Assembly: GCF_022829365.1 (NCBI RefSeq)
Contig: NZ_JAKSYJ010000102.1
Coordinates: 62,001 to 126,000 of the forward strand
From: Methylobacterium sp. J-077
GTDB lineage: Bacteria > Pseudomonadota > Alphaproteobacteria > Rhizobiales > Beijerinckiaceae
DNA length: 64,000 nucleotides
Direction: 5' to 3'
The translations under genes were made by a program, and so were the position numbers. The notes beneath the pieces were generated by a model that had not been told where the DNA came from, did not search any database, and was given only the letters and a program-made list of their open reading frames with translations. Position 1 is the stretch's first letter. Every line of letters begins with the position of its first letter. This document shows positions 1-7,045 of this stretch, in pieces.

Positions 1-1
1 C

Positions 2-424
2 ACCTCGGCGGCCCTCGAATTCGCCGTCCAGGCCCTGGAGGTGAAGCACATCGTCGTGCTCGGCCACGCCACCTGCGGCGGCATCAAGGCCTTCGCCAAC
101 AAGGCCGCGCCACTCTCGACCAGCAACTTCATCGGCAAATGGGTCTCGCTGGTGGCCCCCGCCGAGGCCAAGGCCGGCGATTCGAGCGCGCCGGACTACC
201 TGACCCGGATGGAGCACGCCATGGTCAGCCAGAGCATCGAGAACCTGCTGACCTTCCCGTTCGTGAAGGAGCGGGTTGCGGATGGCCGGCTCAACCTCCA
301 CGGCGCGCATTTCGGCGTGGCCAACGGCGTGCTGCTGGTGCGCGATCCCGAGACCGGCGATTTCCACCCGGCGGTCGACACGGCCGGCCGCAAGGTGCTG
401 CCGACCGCGGTGGCCTGCGACTGA
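2..424 (+). CDS. beta-class carbonic anhydrase, 3' part (5' end outside window)
   Basis: The open frame runs in from the left edge in frame 2, so an internal GTG at 41 should not be taken as the start. Beta-carbonic anhydrases interconvert CO2 and bicarbonate in the cytoplasm with a zinc ion held by Cys, Asp/His and Cys. The visible part has the family signature GHATCGGI, which supplies the His and second Cys zinc ligands, and ends with the usual C-terminal strand region (FGVANGVLLV). About 140 residues are seen, roughly the C-terminal two thirds of a normal protein; the first zinc Cys would lie upstream. A hairpin follows 22 bases after the stop. Confidence 0.9.
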   Translation, partial: TSAALEFAVQALEVKHIVVLGHATCGGIKAFANKAAPLSTSNFIGKWVSLVAPAEAKAGDSSAPDYLTRMEHAMVSQSIENLLTFPFVKERVADGRLNLHGAHFGVANGVLLVRDPETGDFHPAVDTAGRKVLPTAVACD

Positions 425-445
425 GGGGCTGCTTCGAGGCGAAGC

Positions 446-478
446 GCCGGGCTCGATCGCGATCCGGTCGAGCCCGGC
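446..478 (+). terminator. hairpin after the carbonic anhydrase gene
   Basis: An 11-bp perfect inverted repeat (446-456 with 468-478) and an 11-base loop starts 22 bases after the stop codon. There is only a weak T run after it, so termination may be factor-assisted. The rest of 425-640 holds no gene that I can support. Confidence 0.45.
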
Positions 479-607
479 TCCCGGGTCGGTTTGCCCGGAA
501 GGGGCTCCTCAGGACGCGGGCGCGGGTGGAAGGTAGCGAACACGACATCTTCGTCGCGACCGGACACAGAAAAGGCGGCGGGCTCGCGCCCACCGCCTCT
601 CGCCGTA

Positions 608-629
608 CCGCCCGGCCGAAGCCGGGCGG
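608..629. terminator. GC-rich hairpin between convergent genes
   Basis: A 9-bp stem (608-616 with 621-629) closed by a CGAA tetraloop lies 12 bases beyond the stop of the DUF4142 gene and between two convergent genes. No U tract follows on either strand in the proper position, so this is a candidate only. Confidence 0.35.
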
Positions 630-640
630 GGCACAAAAAA

Positions 641-1345
641 CTACATGGCGCCCGGCAGACGCTGGGCGTGGTCATAGTGCATCTGCAGGGCCGGCAGGGC
701 CTGCTGAGCGTAGGTGCGCAGGGCCGGGTTCGGGCCGCCCTGGGCGTAGGCCTGGGTCATGGCGATCGTCATCTGGTGCGCCTGGATCTGCTGGTTCGCG
801 TAGAGACGGTCGAAGCGCGGGCCGGCTGGGGTCGTCGACAGCTCGGCGAGCATCTGCTGCTGCTCGGGGCTCGGCGGGACGATGGTGGAAGCGCCGGTGG
901 CCATCGCGTCGCCGCGGCCGAGGCGGCCGCCAGCCTGGGCGCCGTTGGCGGCGCCGGATCCGATGCCCTCGAGGCCGCCGACTGGGCCGCCCGACAGGGT
1001 GCCGCCGACCACGCCGGTCGCCGCACCGACACCGGCGCCGACAGCGCTGCCGGCCACGGACAGCGGGGCGGTCACGAGGCCGCCGAGGCCCTCGTCACGG
1101 GCCGCCATGTAATTGTTCTCGCCGCCGGCCAGCGCGACATTGGCGGCGCGGTGATCACGAAGCGCCTCCTGGGCGTAGGACCTGACCTTCGGATTGCGCG
1201 ACTTCGACAGCGCGATCTGCGAGGACTGGATCTCGAAGGCGTTGGCCTGCATCGACTGCAGGCGGAAATCGTTTGCGCCCTGCGCGAAAGCGGGGGTCGA
1301 CAGCGCCAGGACGAGCGCGGACGCGGCAGCGTAATTCTTCAGCAT
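641..1345 (-). CDS. DUF4142-family secreted/envelope protein
   Basis: The start is the ATG at 1345, preceded by GAGG; the open frame continues far upstream but only as a shadow. The 234-residue product begins with a Sec signal peptide (cleavage likely after STPAFA, residue 21). DUF4142 proteins are short, helical, periplasmic or outer-membrane proteins of unknown biochemistry, often stress-induced in rhizobia and methylobacteria. Here the helical halves (about 25-75 and 160-234) are separated by a glycine/alanine-rich, weakly hydrophobic stretch (about 86-150) which is unusual. An EcfG-type promoter sits about 130 bases upstream, which suggests general-stress control. The family call rests on overall pattern and is good, not certain. 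Confidence 0.75.
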   Translation of the reverse strand: MLKNYAAASALVLALSTPAFAQGANDFRLQSMQANAFEIQSSQIALSKSRNPKVRSYAQEALRDHRAANVALAGGENNYMAARDEGLGGLVTAPLSVAGSAVGAGVGAATGVVGGTLSGGPVGGLEGIGSGAANGAQAGGRLGRGDAMATGASTIVPPSPEQQQMLAELSTTPAGPRFDRLYANQQIQAHQMTIAMTQAYAQGGPNPALRTYAQQALPALQMHYDHAQRLPGAM

Positions 1346-1473
1346 GAGAACCTCGTGTACGAGTGAAGACGCGAACCGGCACACTGAGTTAGGGGCGGAT
1401 GCCCGGGCCGTTTTCAGGTCCCAAGATCTCGCAGCTAAAACCCTGCGGCGACAGGATCGCGAATTGGTTCGAC

Positions 1474-1498
1474 AACGGAGCCATCGGCCTATGGTTCC
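1474..1498 (-). promoter_or_regulatory. EcfG-type general stress promoter for the DUF4142 gene
   Basis: Read on the minus strand the sequence is GGAAC, a 16-base spacer, then CGTT. This matches the alphaproteobacterial EcfG consensus (GGAAC-N16/17-CGTT) exactly. It points at the DUF4142 gene, leaving a leader of about 120 bases. No equally good copy was found upstream of the other genes in the window. Confidence 0.65.
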
Positions 1499-1555
1499 TG
1501 CCGTTCTTTGCTTAGGGACTTGGATTAAAGCGAGGCGCTGGGTGCAGACGGCTCC

Positions 1556-2704
1556 GTGATTCTGATCGAAATCCAGATCCTGCGCGCCGCGGCCGCCCTG
1601 ATGGTGGTCTGGCACCATGCGCGACACGAGGCCGGGCTGCTCGCCTTGCACGGCGCGGGTCCGGCCCTCGATCCCGGCACGCTGCTGCCATGGTGGGGCG
1701 GGGTCGACCTGTTCTTTGTGATCTCGGGCTTCGTCATCGTGCATGCGAGCGGACGGCTGTTCGGGGTGCCGGGCGGGCGCACTCGCTTCCTGGCGCACCG
1801 GGTCGCCCGGGTGGTGCCGCTCTACTGGCTGGTGAGCCTGCTCTATCTGTCCCTCGCCCTGGCACGCCCCGACCTCCTCGGCGATGCGGCGGCCCTGGTG
1901 AACGAGCCCGGCACGATCCTGGCCGGGTTCCTGTTCTGGCCGGCGGCCCGGCCGGACGGCCTCGTCCAGCCCCTCTACGGGCTCGGCTGGACCCTCAACT
2001 ACGAGGCGTTCTTCTACGGCCTGTTCGCAATCGGGCTCGGCTTCGGCCGCCGCGGCGCCGTAGCCTGGCTCGCCCTGGCCCTGGTGACGCTGGTCGCCTC
2101 GGGCGTGCTGGTGCCCGGGCTGCCGGTGTCGTTCCGGTTCTGGGCGAACCCGATCGTTCTGGAATTCCTGCTCGGCGCAGGGCTCGCCCTCGCCCACCGC
2201 GAGGGTTTTGGGCCGGGCGTCGCCCTGCGGCTGGGGATCGCGATCCTGGGACTGCTCGGGCTGCTCCTGGCCGCTCGCCTGCTCGTCGGCGATGGGGCCG
2301 CCGACGGCGTCCTGCGCCCGCTGCTGGTCGGCGTTCCGGCGGCGCTGCTGGTGGCAGCCGCGCTCGGACAGGACCGGGATGCGGCGCAGGTCGCGGCGCT
2401 GCCGTCGCCGATTCGCGGACTGGTGATCCTGGGTGACGCCTCCTACGCCCTCTACCTCGTCCATCCCTTCGCCCTGCGCTTCGGGCGTGAGGTGCTGCTG
2501 CGGCTCAGCCTTGCCCCGACCTTGCATCCCTGGGGCAGCCTCGCCGTGATGGTCGCCGGCAGCATCGCGGCGGCCCTGCTGGTCCATCGCTGCGTCGAGC
2601 GGCCCCTGGCCCGGTGGGCGCGGGCGCGGCTCGATCCCGGCGGCGCGCAAAACCGTGTGCGCGCCGCCTCCGCCCCGGTTCCCCCCGGACGTCGGGCGGA
2701 TTAG
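1556..2704 (+). CDS. acyltransferase family 3 (OafA/YrhL-type) membrane protein
   Basis: A polytopic membrane protein of 382 residues. The N-terminus has the acyltransferase-3 pattern: first helix IQILRAAAALMVVWHHA with the conserved His pair, then the DLFFVISGFV segment, both diagnostic of enzymes that O-acylate sugars, lipids or glycans at the inner membrane. About ten hydrophobic helices follow, and a conserved YALYLVHPF-type helix occurs near the end. The start is a GTG with no strong ribosome-binding site, so the exact N-terminus is uncertain. The acyl acceptor cannot be told from sequence; surface polysaccharide or peptidoglycan modification is the usual role. No glycan genes lie next to it, and it is probably transcribed alone. 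Confidence 0.85.
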   Translation: MILIEIQILRAAAALMVVWHHARHEAGLLALHGAGPALDPGTLLPWWGGVDLFFVISGFVIVHASGRLFGVPGGRTRFLAHRVARVVPLYWLVSLLYLSLALARPDLLGDAAALVNEPGTILAGFLFWPAARPDGLVQPLYGLGWTLNYEAFFYGLFAIGLGFGRRGAVAWLALALVTLVASGVLVPGLPVSFRFWANPIVLEFLLGAGLALAHREGFGPGVALRLGIAILGLLGLLLAARLLVGDGAADGVLRPLLVGVPAALLVAAALGQDRDAAQVAALPSPIRGLVILGDASYALYLVHPFALRFGREVLLRLSLAPTLHPWGSLAVMVAGSIAAALLVHRCVERPLARWARARLDPGGAQNRVRAASAPVPPGRRAD

Positions 2705-2731
2705 CCTCACGCACCGGAGGAGGACGCCGCG

Positions 2732-3595
2732 ATGAAGACCCTGCTCGTTCCCGTCGCGATGCACGACGGCTTGACCTCCGTGTTCGAGACGACGCGGCTC
2801 GCCGCCTCCCGCTTCGGCAGCCTGATCGAGGGCGTGTCCCTGCGCCCGGCGCTCGCCGAATACGTCCCCGTCGACATGGTCGGCGGCATGACCTGGCTGC
2901 GCGACGAGGAGGCCGACCGGGCCGAGGCCGAGGAGGCGGGCGGCCGCTTCGTCGCTTTCATGGACGCGGCCGGCATCCCGCGGCATGCCCGTGACGGCCT
3001 GTGCATCCCCGAAAAGGTGGCCGATGCCGGCCCGCGCTATCGCTGGCGGCAGGACGTGCCCACTGGCGACGCGTTCCTCGGCCAATATGCCCGGCTGTTC
3101 TCGGCCACCGTTGTCGGACGCCCCGGGACCACCGACAACGCCCCGCGCATGACCACCTTCGAGACCGCCCTGTTCGAGGGCGGCCGCCCGATCCTGCTTG
3201 CGCCGCCCCTCGCCCCCACAACGCTGGGCGACGCGATCCTGGTCGCCTGGAACGGCTCAACCGAGACCGCCCGGGCGGTGGCCTTCGCGATGCCGTTCCT
3301 TCGCCGGGCCGAGCGGGTGCTGGTGCTGAGCGTGGAGGGCGGCATGGTCCCGGGGCCGAGCGCCCAGGACCTCGCCCAGGCGCTGGCCTGCGAGGGCGTT
3401 GCGGCCTCGCACCGGGCCCTCCCGGCTGGCCGGCGCGCGCCGGGCGAGACCTTCCTGGCGGAAGCCAAGGCGTTCGGCTGCGATCTGCTGATCAAGGGCG
3501 CCTACACCCAGAGCCGCCTGCGCCAGATGATTTTCGGCGGCGTCACCAGCCACGTCCTGGCCCATGCCGACATGCCGGTGCTGCTGGCGCATTGA
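2732..3595 (+). CDS. universal stress protein, UspA-like, two-domain length
   Basis: A 287-residue protein with a strong GGAGGAGG ribosome-binding site. The C-terminal half (about 150-287) has a UspA fold: strand ILVAWNGS, then the nucleotide-binding tail region GAYTQSRLRQ followed by FGGVTSHVLAHADMPVLLAH, close to the Gly-x2-Gly-x9-Gly-Ser/Thr ATP loop. The N-terminal half (MKTLLVPVAMH onward) is a more divergent Usp-like domain. Such proteins bind ATP or other adenine nucleotides and support survival under stress. Its stop codon overlaps a possible upstream ATG of the next gene (TGATG), so the two may be co-transcribed. Confidence 0.85.
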   Translation: MKTLLVPVAMHDGLTSVFETTRLAASRFGSLIEGVSLRPALAEYVPVDMVGGMTWLRDEEADRAEAEEAGGRFVAFMDAAGIPRHARDGLCIPEKVADAGPRYRWRQDVPTGDAFLGQYARLFSATVVGRPGTTDNAPRMTTFETALFEGGRPILLAPPLAPTTLGDAILVAWNGSTETARAVAFAMPFLRRAERVLVLSVEGGMVPGPSAQDLAQALACEGVAASHRALPAGRRAPGETFLAEAKAFGCDLLIKGAYTQSRLRQMIFGGVTSHVLAHADMPVLLAH

Positions 3596-3657
3596 TGGGA
3601 TCCGGAACCGCCGCGCGCGCCTGGCGTTCGGACCCCGGCAGCAAGACCAGGATTCCC

Positions 3658-4263
3658 GTGACGACAGCCGTGACCCGATTCCTCCTCGCTTCCCTGCTGA
3701 TGGTCGTTGCCGCGACCGCCGTGCGGGCACAGCCGACCACCGCCCGGTTCCGCGGCATCGTGGACTGGGCCGAGGCCGACCGCATCCAGATCCGCCGCCC
3801 CGGCGGGAGCACCCTCACCTTGCGCATGAACCCGCGCACCCGCGTCTTCGCGGTGACCGAGGCGGCGCTGCGCAACATCAAGCCCGAGAGCTACGTCAGC
3901 GTGCTGGCCACCCCCGGGGCCGAGCCGCTGCGGGCCAAGGCCGTGACCCTGTACTCCCCCTCCGAGCGCGGCTTCGAGGCCGGGACTCAGCCCTGGGATA
4001 CCGACCCGGGCGCGACCTTGACGGCGGGCTGGGTCGCCGACCTGCGCGGCGGCGCTCCGCTCAGGCTGACTCTTGGCTATGGCGGTGGCGAGGCCCGTTT
4101 CGAGATCCCGGCCGGGATCCCGGTCACCGCGATCGCCCCCGGCGAAAAAGCCCTGCTCGAACCCGGCGCGGCCGTCACCCTGTTCGCCCGGTCCGGGCCG
4201 GACGGCGCCCTCTCGGTCGGCACGATCGCGGTGGGCCGCCAGGGCGCCGTTCCGTCCCTCTGA
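3658..4263 (+). CDS. secreted DUF5666-like beta-rich protein
   Basis: I chose the GTG at 3658 (AGGA nine bases upstream) because it begins directly with a clean signal peptide (MTTAVTRFLLASLLMVVAATAVRA); an in-frame ATG at 3595 that overlaps the previous stop would add 21 charged residues before it. The mature protein of about 175 residues has short beta-strand repeats, including RFRGIVDWAEADRIQIRRPG and later repeats around GWVADL, reminiscent of DUF5666 (OB-like) proteins. No catalytic residues or cysteines stand out. Probably periplasmic; function unknown. It shares the strand and close spacing of the stress protein gene. Confidence 0.65.
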   Translation: MTTAVTRFLLASLLMVVAATAVRAQPTTARFRGIVDWAEADRIQIRRPGGSTLTLRMNPRTRVFAVTEAALRNIKPESYVSVLATPGAEPLRAKAVTLYSPSERGFEAGTQPWDTDPGATLTAGWVADLRGGAPLRLTLGYGGGEARFEIPAGIPVTAIAPGEKALLEPGAAVTLFARSGPDGALSVGTIAVGRQGAVPSL

Positions 4264-4348
4264 CAAGCCTGCGCCGGGCCGGTTGCGTCATCGATCCGCG
4301 CATTGGGGGGCGCGCGCGGCGGCGCAAGCTGCGCTACACCGTCGTGCC

Positions 4349-4768
4349 ATGACCGAGTTTGCCTTCACCCTCGATCCGCGCCTGGCCGCCGACACCGTCG
4401 AGGTGGGCGACCTCGCACTGTGCCGCGTGCTGCTGATGGACGATGCCCGGTTCCCCTGGCTGATCCTGGTGCCGCGGCGCTCGGACGTGTCCGAGATCAC
4501 CGACCTGTTAGAGGCGGACGCCGCGGATCTCTGGCGGGAGACCCGCATCGCCACCGGGGTGATGCAGGCGCTGTCGAAGCCCGACAAGGTCAATGTCGGG
4601 ACACTCGGCAATGTCGTGGCGCAGCTCCACGTCCACGTGGTCGGCCGGTTCCGCTCGGACCCGGCCTGGCCGGGTCCGGTCTGGGGTTTCGAGGCGCGAA
4701 AGCCCTACCCGTTCCATGCCCGCGCCCAGTTGATCGAGCGCGCCGGTGCCCTGTTCTCCGCGGCCTGA
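4349..4768 (+). CDS. HIT-family (histidine triad) hydrolase
   Basis: 139 residues, typical HIT length. HIT proteins hydrolyse or transfer nucleotide-phosphate bonds in dinucleoside polyphosphates or AMP-conjugates. The signature is QLHVHVVGRF near residue 95: the second and third histidines of the triad are present while the first position is Gln, a variant that I know from a proteobacterial HIT branch that ends in WPGPVWG, also seen here. The upstream IL(V)VPRR strand and NVGTLGN loop fit the fold. It is followed after 7 bases by nudC, so two nucleotide-sanitising enzymes are probably co-transcribed. Confidence 0.9.
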   Translation: MTEFAFTLDPRLAADTVEVGDLALCRVLLMDDARFPWLILVPRRSDVSEITDLLEADAADLWRETRIATGVMQALSKPDKVNVGTLGNVVAQLHVHVVGRFRSDPAWPGPVWGFEARKPYPFHARAQLIERAGALFSAA

Positions 4769-4775
4769 CCCTTCC

Positions 4776-5675
4776 ATGACCGATCCCCGCGACACCCTCG
4801 GCTTCGTCCGCAACCGCCTCGACCGGCACTCGGCCGAGCAGCCCGAGGAGGCGGTGCCCCCGTTCGATGCGCCACAGGCGCGCCTCGTCCTGATCTGCGG
4901 CGACCGGATCGTGCTGCGGGGGCCGACCGCGCTGATCACCCCCGCCGACGCGCCCGAGCTTTTAGGGCAGCGGATCTTTTTGGGTCATCGGGACGGAGGG
5001 CCGGTCTTCGCCGCGTCGGCGCCGGCTGAGGCCGCGGAGGGCTTTTCGGATGCCGAGACCCGCACCCTCGACCTGCGCGCCATCGCCACCGAATCCGCCG
5101 TCGAGGCCGAGGAGCTGGGCCTGCTGGCGGTGGCCAAATCGATGCTGGACTGGCACGCCCGCCACGGCTTCTGCGCCAATTGCGGCACCGCCACCGTGGC
5201 GAAGGCCGGCGGCTTCCGGCGGGAATGCCCGTCCTGCAACGCCCACCATTTCCCCCGGGTCGACCCGGTGGTGATCATGCTGGTGCGCCGGGGCGAGACC
5301 TGCCTGCTCGGGCGCGGGCCGCATTTCCGGCCGCATATGTATTCCTGCCTCGCCGGCTTCCTGGAGCCCGGCGAGACCCTCGAGGATGCGGTGCGCCGGG
5401 AGGTGTTCGAGGAGACGCGGATCCGGGTCGGCGCCGTCACCTACCGGACCTCGCAGCCCTGGCCGTTCCCGTCCTCGCTGATGCTTGGCTGCGCCGCCGA
5501 GGCCCTCGACGGCACCATCGTGACCGACCCGACCGAGCTGGAGGACGCTCGCTGGTTCGACCGCGCGGACGTCGCCGCCATGCTGGCCGGCACCCATCCC
5601 GAGGGCATCCAGGCCCCGCCGCCTATGGCGATCGCCAACTACCTGATGCGCGCCTTCGTGGCCGGCGAGACCTGA
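4776..5675 (+). CDS. nudC: NAD(+)/NADH diphosphatase (NUDIX), RNA deNADding family
   Basis: Start at the ATG at 4776 (MTDPRD), after the HIT stop. 299 residues. The order is a divergent N-terminal domain, a zinc ribbon (FCANCG ... ECPSCN, about residues 132-152), then the NUDIX hydrolase domain with the box GFLEPGETLEDAVRREVFEE (about 182-204) and the NudC-specific SQPWPFPSSLM motif that distinguishes NADH pyrophosphatases from other NUDIX enzymes. It hydrolyses NAD(H) to NMN(H) and AMP and can remove NAD caps from RNA 5' ends. All the diagnostic residues are intact. Confidence 0.95.
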   Translation: MTDPRDTLGFVRNRLDRHSAEQPEEAVPPFDAPQARLVLICGDRIVLRGPTALITPADAPELLGQRIFLGHRDGGPVFAASAPAEAAEGFSDAETRTLDLRAIATESAVEAEELGLLAVAKSMLDWHARHGFCANCGTATVAKAGGFRRECPSCNAHHFPRVDPVVIMLVRRGETCLLGRGPHFRPHMYSCLAGFLEPGETLEDAVRREVFEETRIRVGAVTYRTSQPWPFPSSLMLGCAAEALDGTIVTDPTELEDARWFDRADVAAMLAGTHPEGIQAPPPMAIANYLMRAFVAGET

Positions 5676-5690
5676 GCTTGTCGCGGCGGC

Positions 5691-6185
5691 CTAGCCCTTG
5701 CCGCCGGCCTGCCGGCTCGGGTCGTCGGCGGGGTCGATGTAGTTCAGCCCGAACGGGCCCGAGCCGTTGACCTGCAATTCCACCGGTTCGTCGGTGGTCC
5801 AGAGGGAATGGGGCATGTCCTCCGGCAGATAGACGAAGCCGCCGGCGTTCAGCGCCGCGCCCTTGGCCTTGTCCAGCGTGCGCCCGTGTTCGTGGTAGAT
5901 CGAGCCCGACAGGATCGTCAGCGTCTCCGGCTTGGAATGCGTGTGCGGCGCGATCACCGTGTGGGCCGGGAATTTCAGCCGCAGCACGAACGGCCCGGGC
6001 TTGGCCGGATCCCCGGCGACTTGGCTGATCTGCGTGCCCTTGGGCAGGTTCGGCGGCCCCGGCTCGTAGACGACCGACGCCCCGTCGGGCTTCACCACCA
6101 TCCCCGGCGCGTCGTGGTCCGCCGCCAGAGCCGGACCGACCGCGGCCAGCAGAGCCGCGCCGGCAAGCCAAGAACGTTTTTTCAT
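5691..6185 (-). CDS. secreted cupin-domain protein
   Basis: Start at the ATG at 6185 with GGGAGG upstream. 164 residues with a signal peptide (MKKRSWLAGAALLAAVGPALA). The single cupin barrel has motif 1 FPAHTVIAPHTHSKPETLTILSG-like spacing with HTHS and a following E, and motif 2 around LPEDMPHSLW, so the metal-binding His/His/Glu/His set looks complete. Periplasmic cupins of this type bind a metal and are often annotated only as cupin-domain proteins; the substrate is unknown. It is convergent with nudC, 15 bases between stops. Confidence 0.85.
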   Translation of the reverse strand: MKKRSWLAGAALLAAVGPALAADHDAPGMVVKPDGASVVYEPGPPNLPKGTQISQVAGDPAKPGPFVLRLKFPAHTVIAPHTHSKPETLTILSGSIYHEHGRTLDKAKGAALNAGGFVYLPEDMPHSLWTTDEPVELQVNGSGPFGLNYIDPADDPSRQAGGKG

Positions 6186-6367
6186 GGGGCGCCTCCCAGA
6201 TCCCGCGGGCGTCTTTCGCCCTCGCGGGTCTTTTTGTAGTCGGCTTGGCGGTTTCCCAGGTGGACGTGCTGGCGCAGATCGTCGCGGGATTGCATGCGCT
6301 GCAGCTCTTCGGCGTGGCTTGCCCCAAGAAACGCGGACCTGGTTTTCGGTAGGCGGGACCGAGCGCT

Positions 6368-6706
6368 CTAGCTCTGCGGGTAAACCGTAACGAAGATGCC
6401 GTCGCCCGTATCTTGATAAAGCTAGACCGGCAGGAGGTTCCGGCTCGTGCCATCCGGCATCGTCATCGGCCCTTCGACGGCGAGCTGCGCACCGTAGCGT
6501 CCGTGCCGGACGCTGACGACGAGGTTCACGGCGACATGATCGAGCAGGGCATCGGCCAGCGCTTTCGGGTCGTCCAGGCAAAAGCCGCGCGCGATGAAGA
6601 ATTTGGCTTTGGACCCACCGTCCGGATGCGCCAGATCGAGCAGGTAATGGACGATCTTCTCGTGCGGCACGAGCGCGTTCCTGAACGGAACACGCGCGCC
6701 GATCAA
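6368..6706 (-). pseudogene. DUF6883 protein gene interrupted by an in-frame TAG
   Basis: Starts at a TTG (6706) that overlaps the stop of the DUF4926 gene (TTGA). The frame encodes a DUF6883-like protein: YLLDLAHPDGGSKAKFF, then ALADALLDH and VEGPMTMPDG. It meets TAG at 6422-6424 after 94 residues. Reading through in the same frame gives LYQDTGDGIFVTVYPQS and then a TAG at 6368-6370. That tail looks like the expected C-terminal strand pair of the family (hydrophobic, DTG, VTxYP), and the full length would be about 111 residues, the usual size. The simplest reading is a nonsense mutation of a Trp codon (TGG to TAG). A sequencing error or a functional short form are the alternatives. Confidence 0.7.
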
Positions 6707-6954
6707 AAAGCGGGCTCCGTCGTGACCCGGAACTGGTCCGGTTCGAGCGTAACTAAGGCCGCGAAGGGTTTGGTGAACTCAACCTCGTAGGCCGCCCCCC
6801 GTGCCCAGGGGCCGACGATCGTGCCCTCGCTGCCCGCGGGCAGGACGTGGCCGTCCTCGGTCTCGTGACGATCGGCAAGGGCCACCCGGCTCAGCTCGCG
6901 GATCGCGGCGCCTTGCCCCAAAGTCCGGGCATAGAAGGTCGAGTCGAATGACAT
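6703..6954 (-). CDS. DUF4926 small protein
   Basis: 83 residues starting at the ATG at 6954. The pattern fits DUF4926: a VALADRHETEDGHVLPAGSEG segment, then GTIVG, then YEVEFTKPFAALVTLEPDQFRVT, a small SH3-like beta barrel seen in short bacterial proteins that often lie next to DUF6883. It is translationally coupled to the DUF6883 reading frame (TTGA overlap). No function is known for the pair; the two-gene layout resembles toxin/immunity or toxin-antitoxin modules. The sequence is intact although its partner is interrupted. Confidence 0.75.
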   Translation of the reverse strand: MSFDSTFYARTLGQGAAIRELSRVALADRHETEDGHVLPAGSEGTIVGPWARGAAYEVEFTKPFAALVTLEPDQFRVTTEPAF

Positions 6955-7045
6955 GCGATCATTCTACCGCGGATCACGGCGGCCAGCAAAAGCGATGGGC
7001 GTGACTGCTTCGGCATGGCCAATGCTGGAACGATACCGCGCCGCC

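Noticed and set aside
641..3085. 814-residue minus-strand frame covering the DUF4142 gene and running through the acyltransferase region
   Set aside because: Only the last 234 residues look like a protein and have a signal peptide and ribosome-binding site; the rest is antisense to a clear gene.
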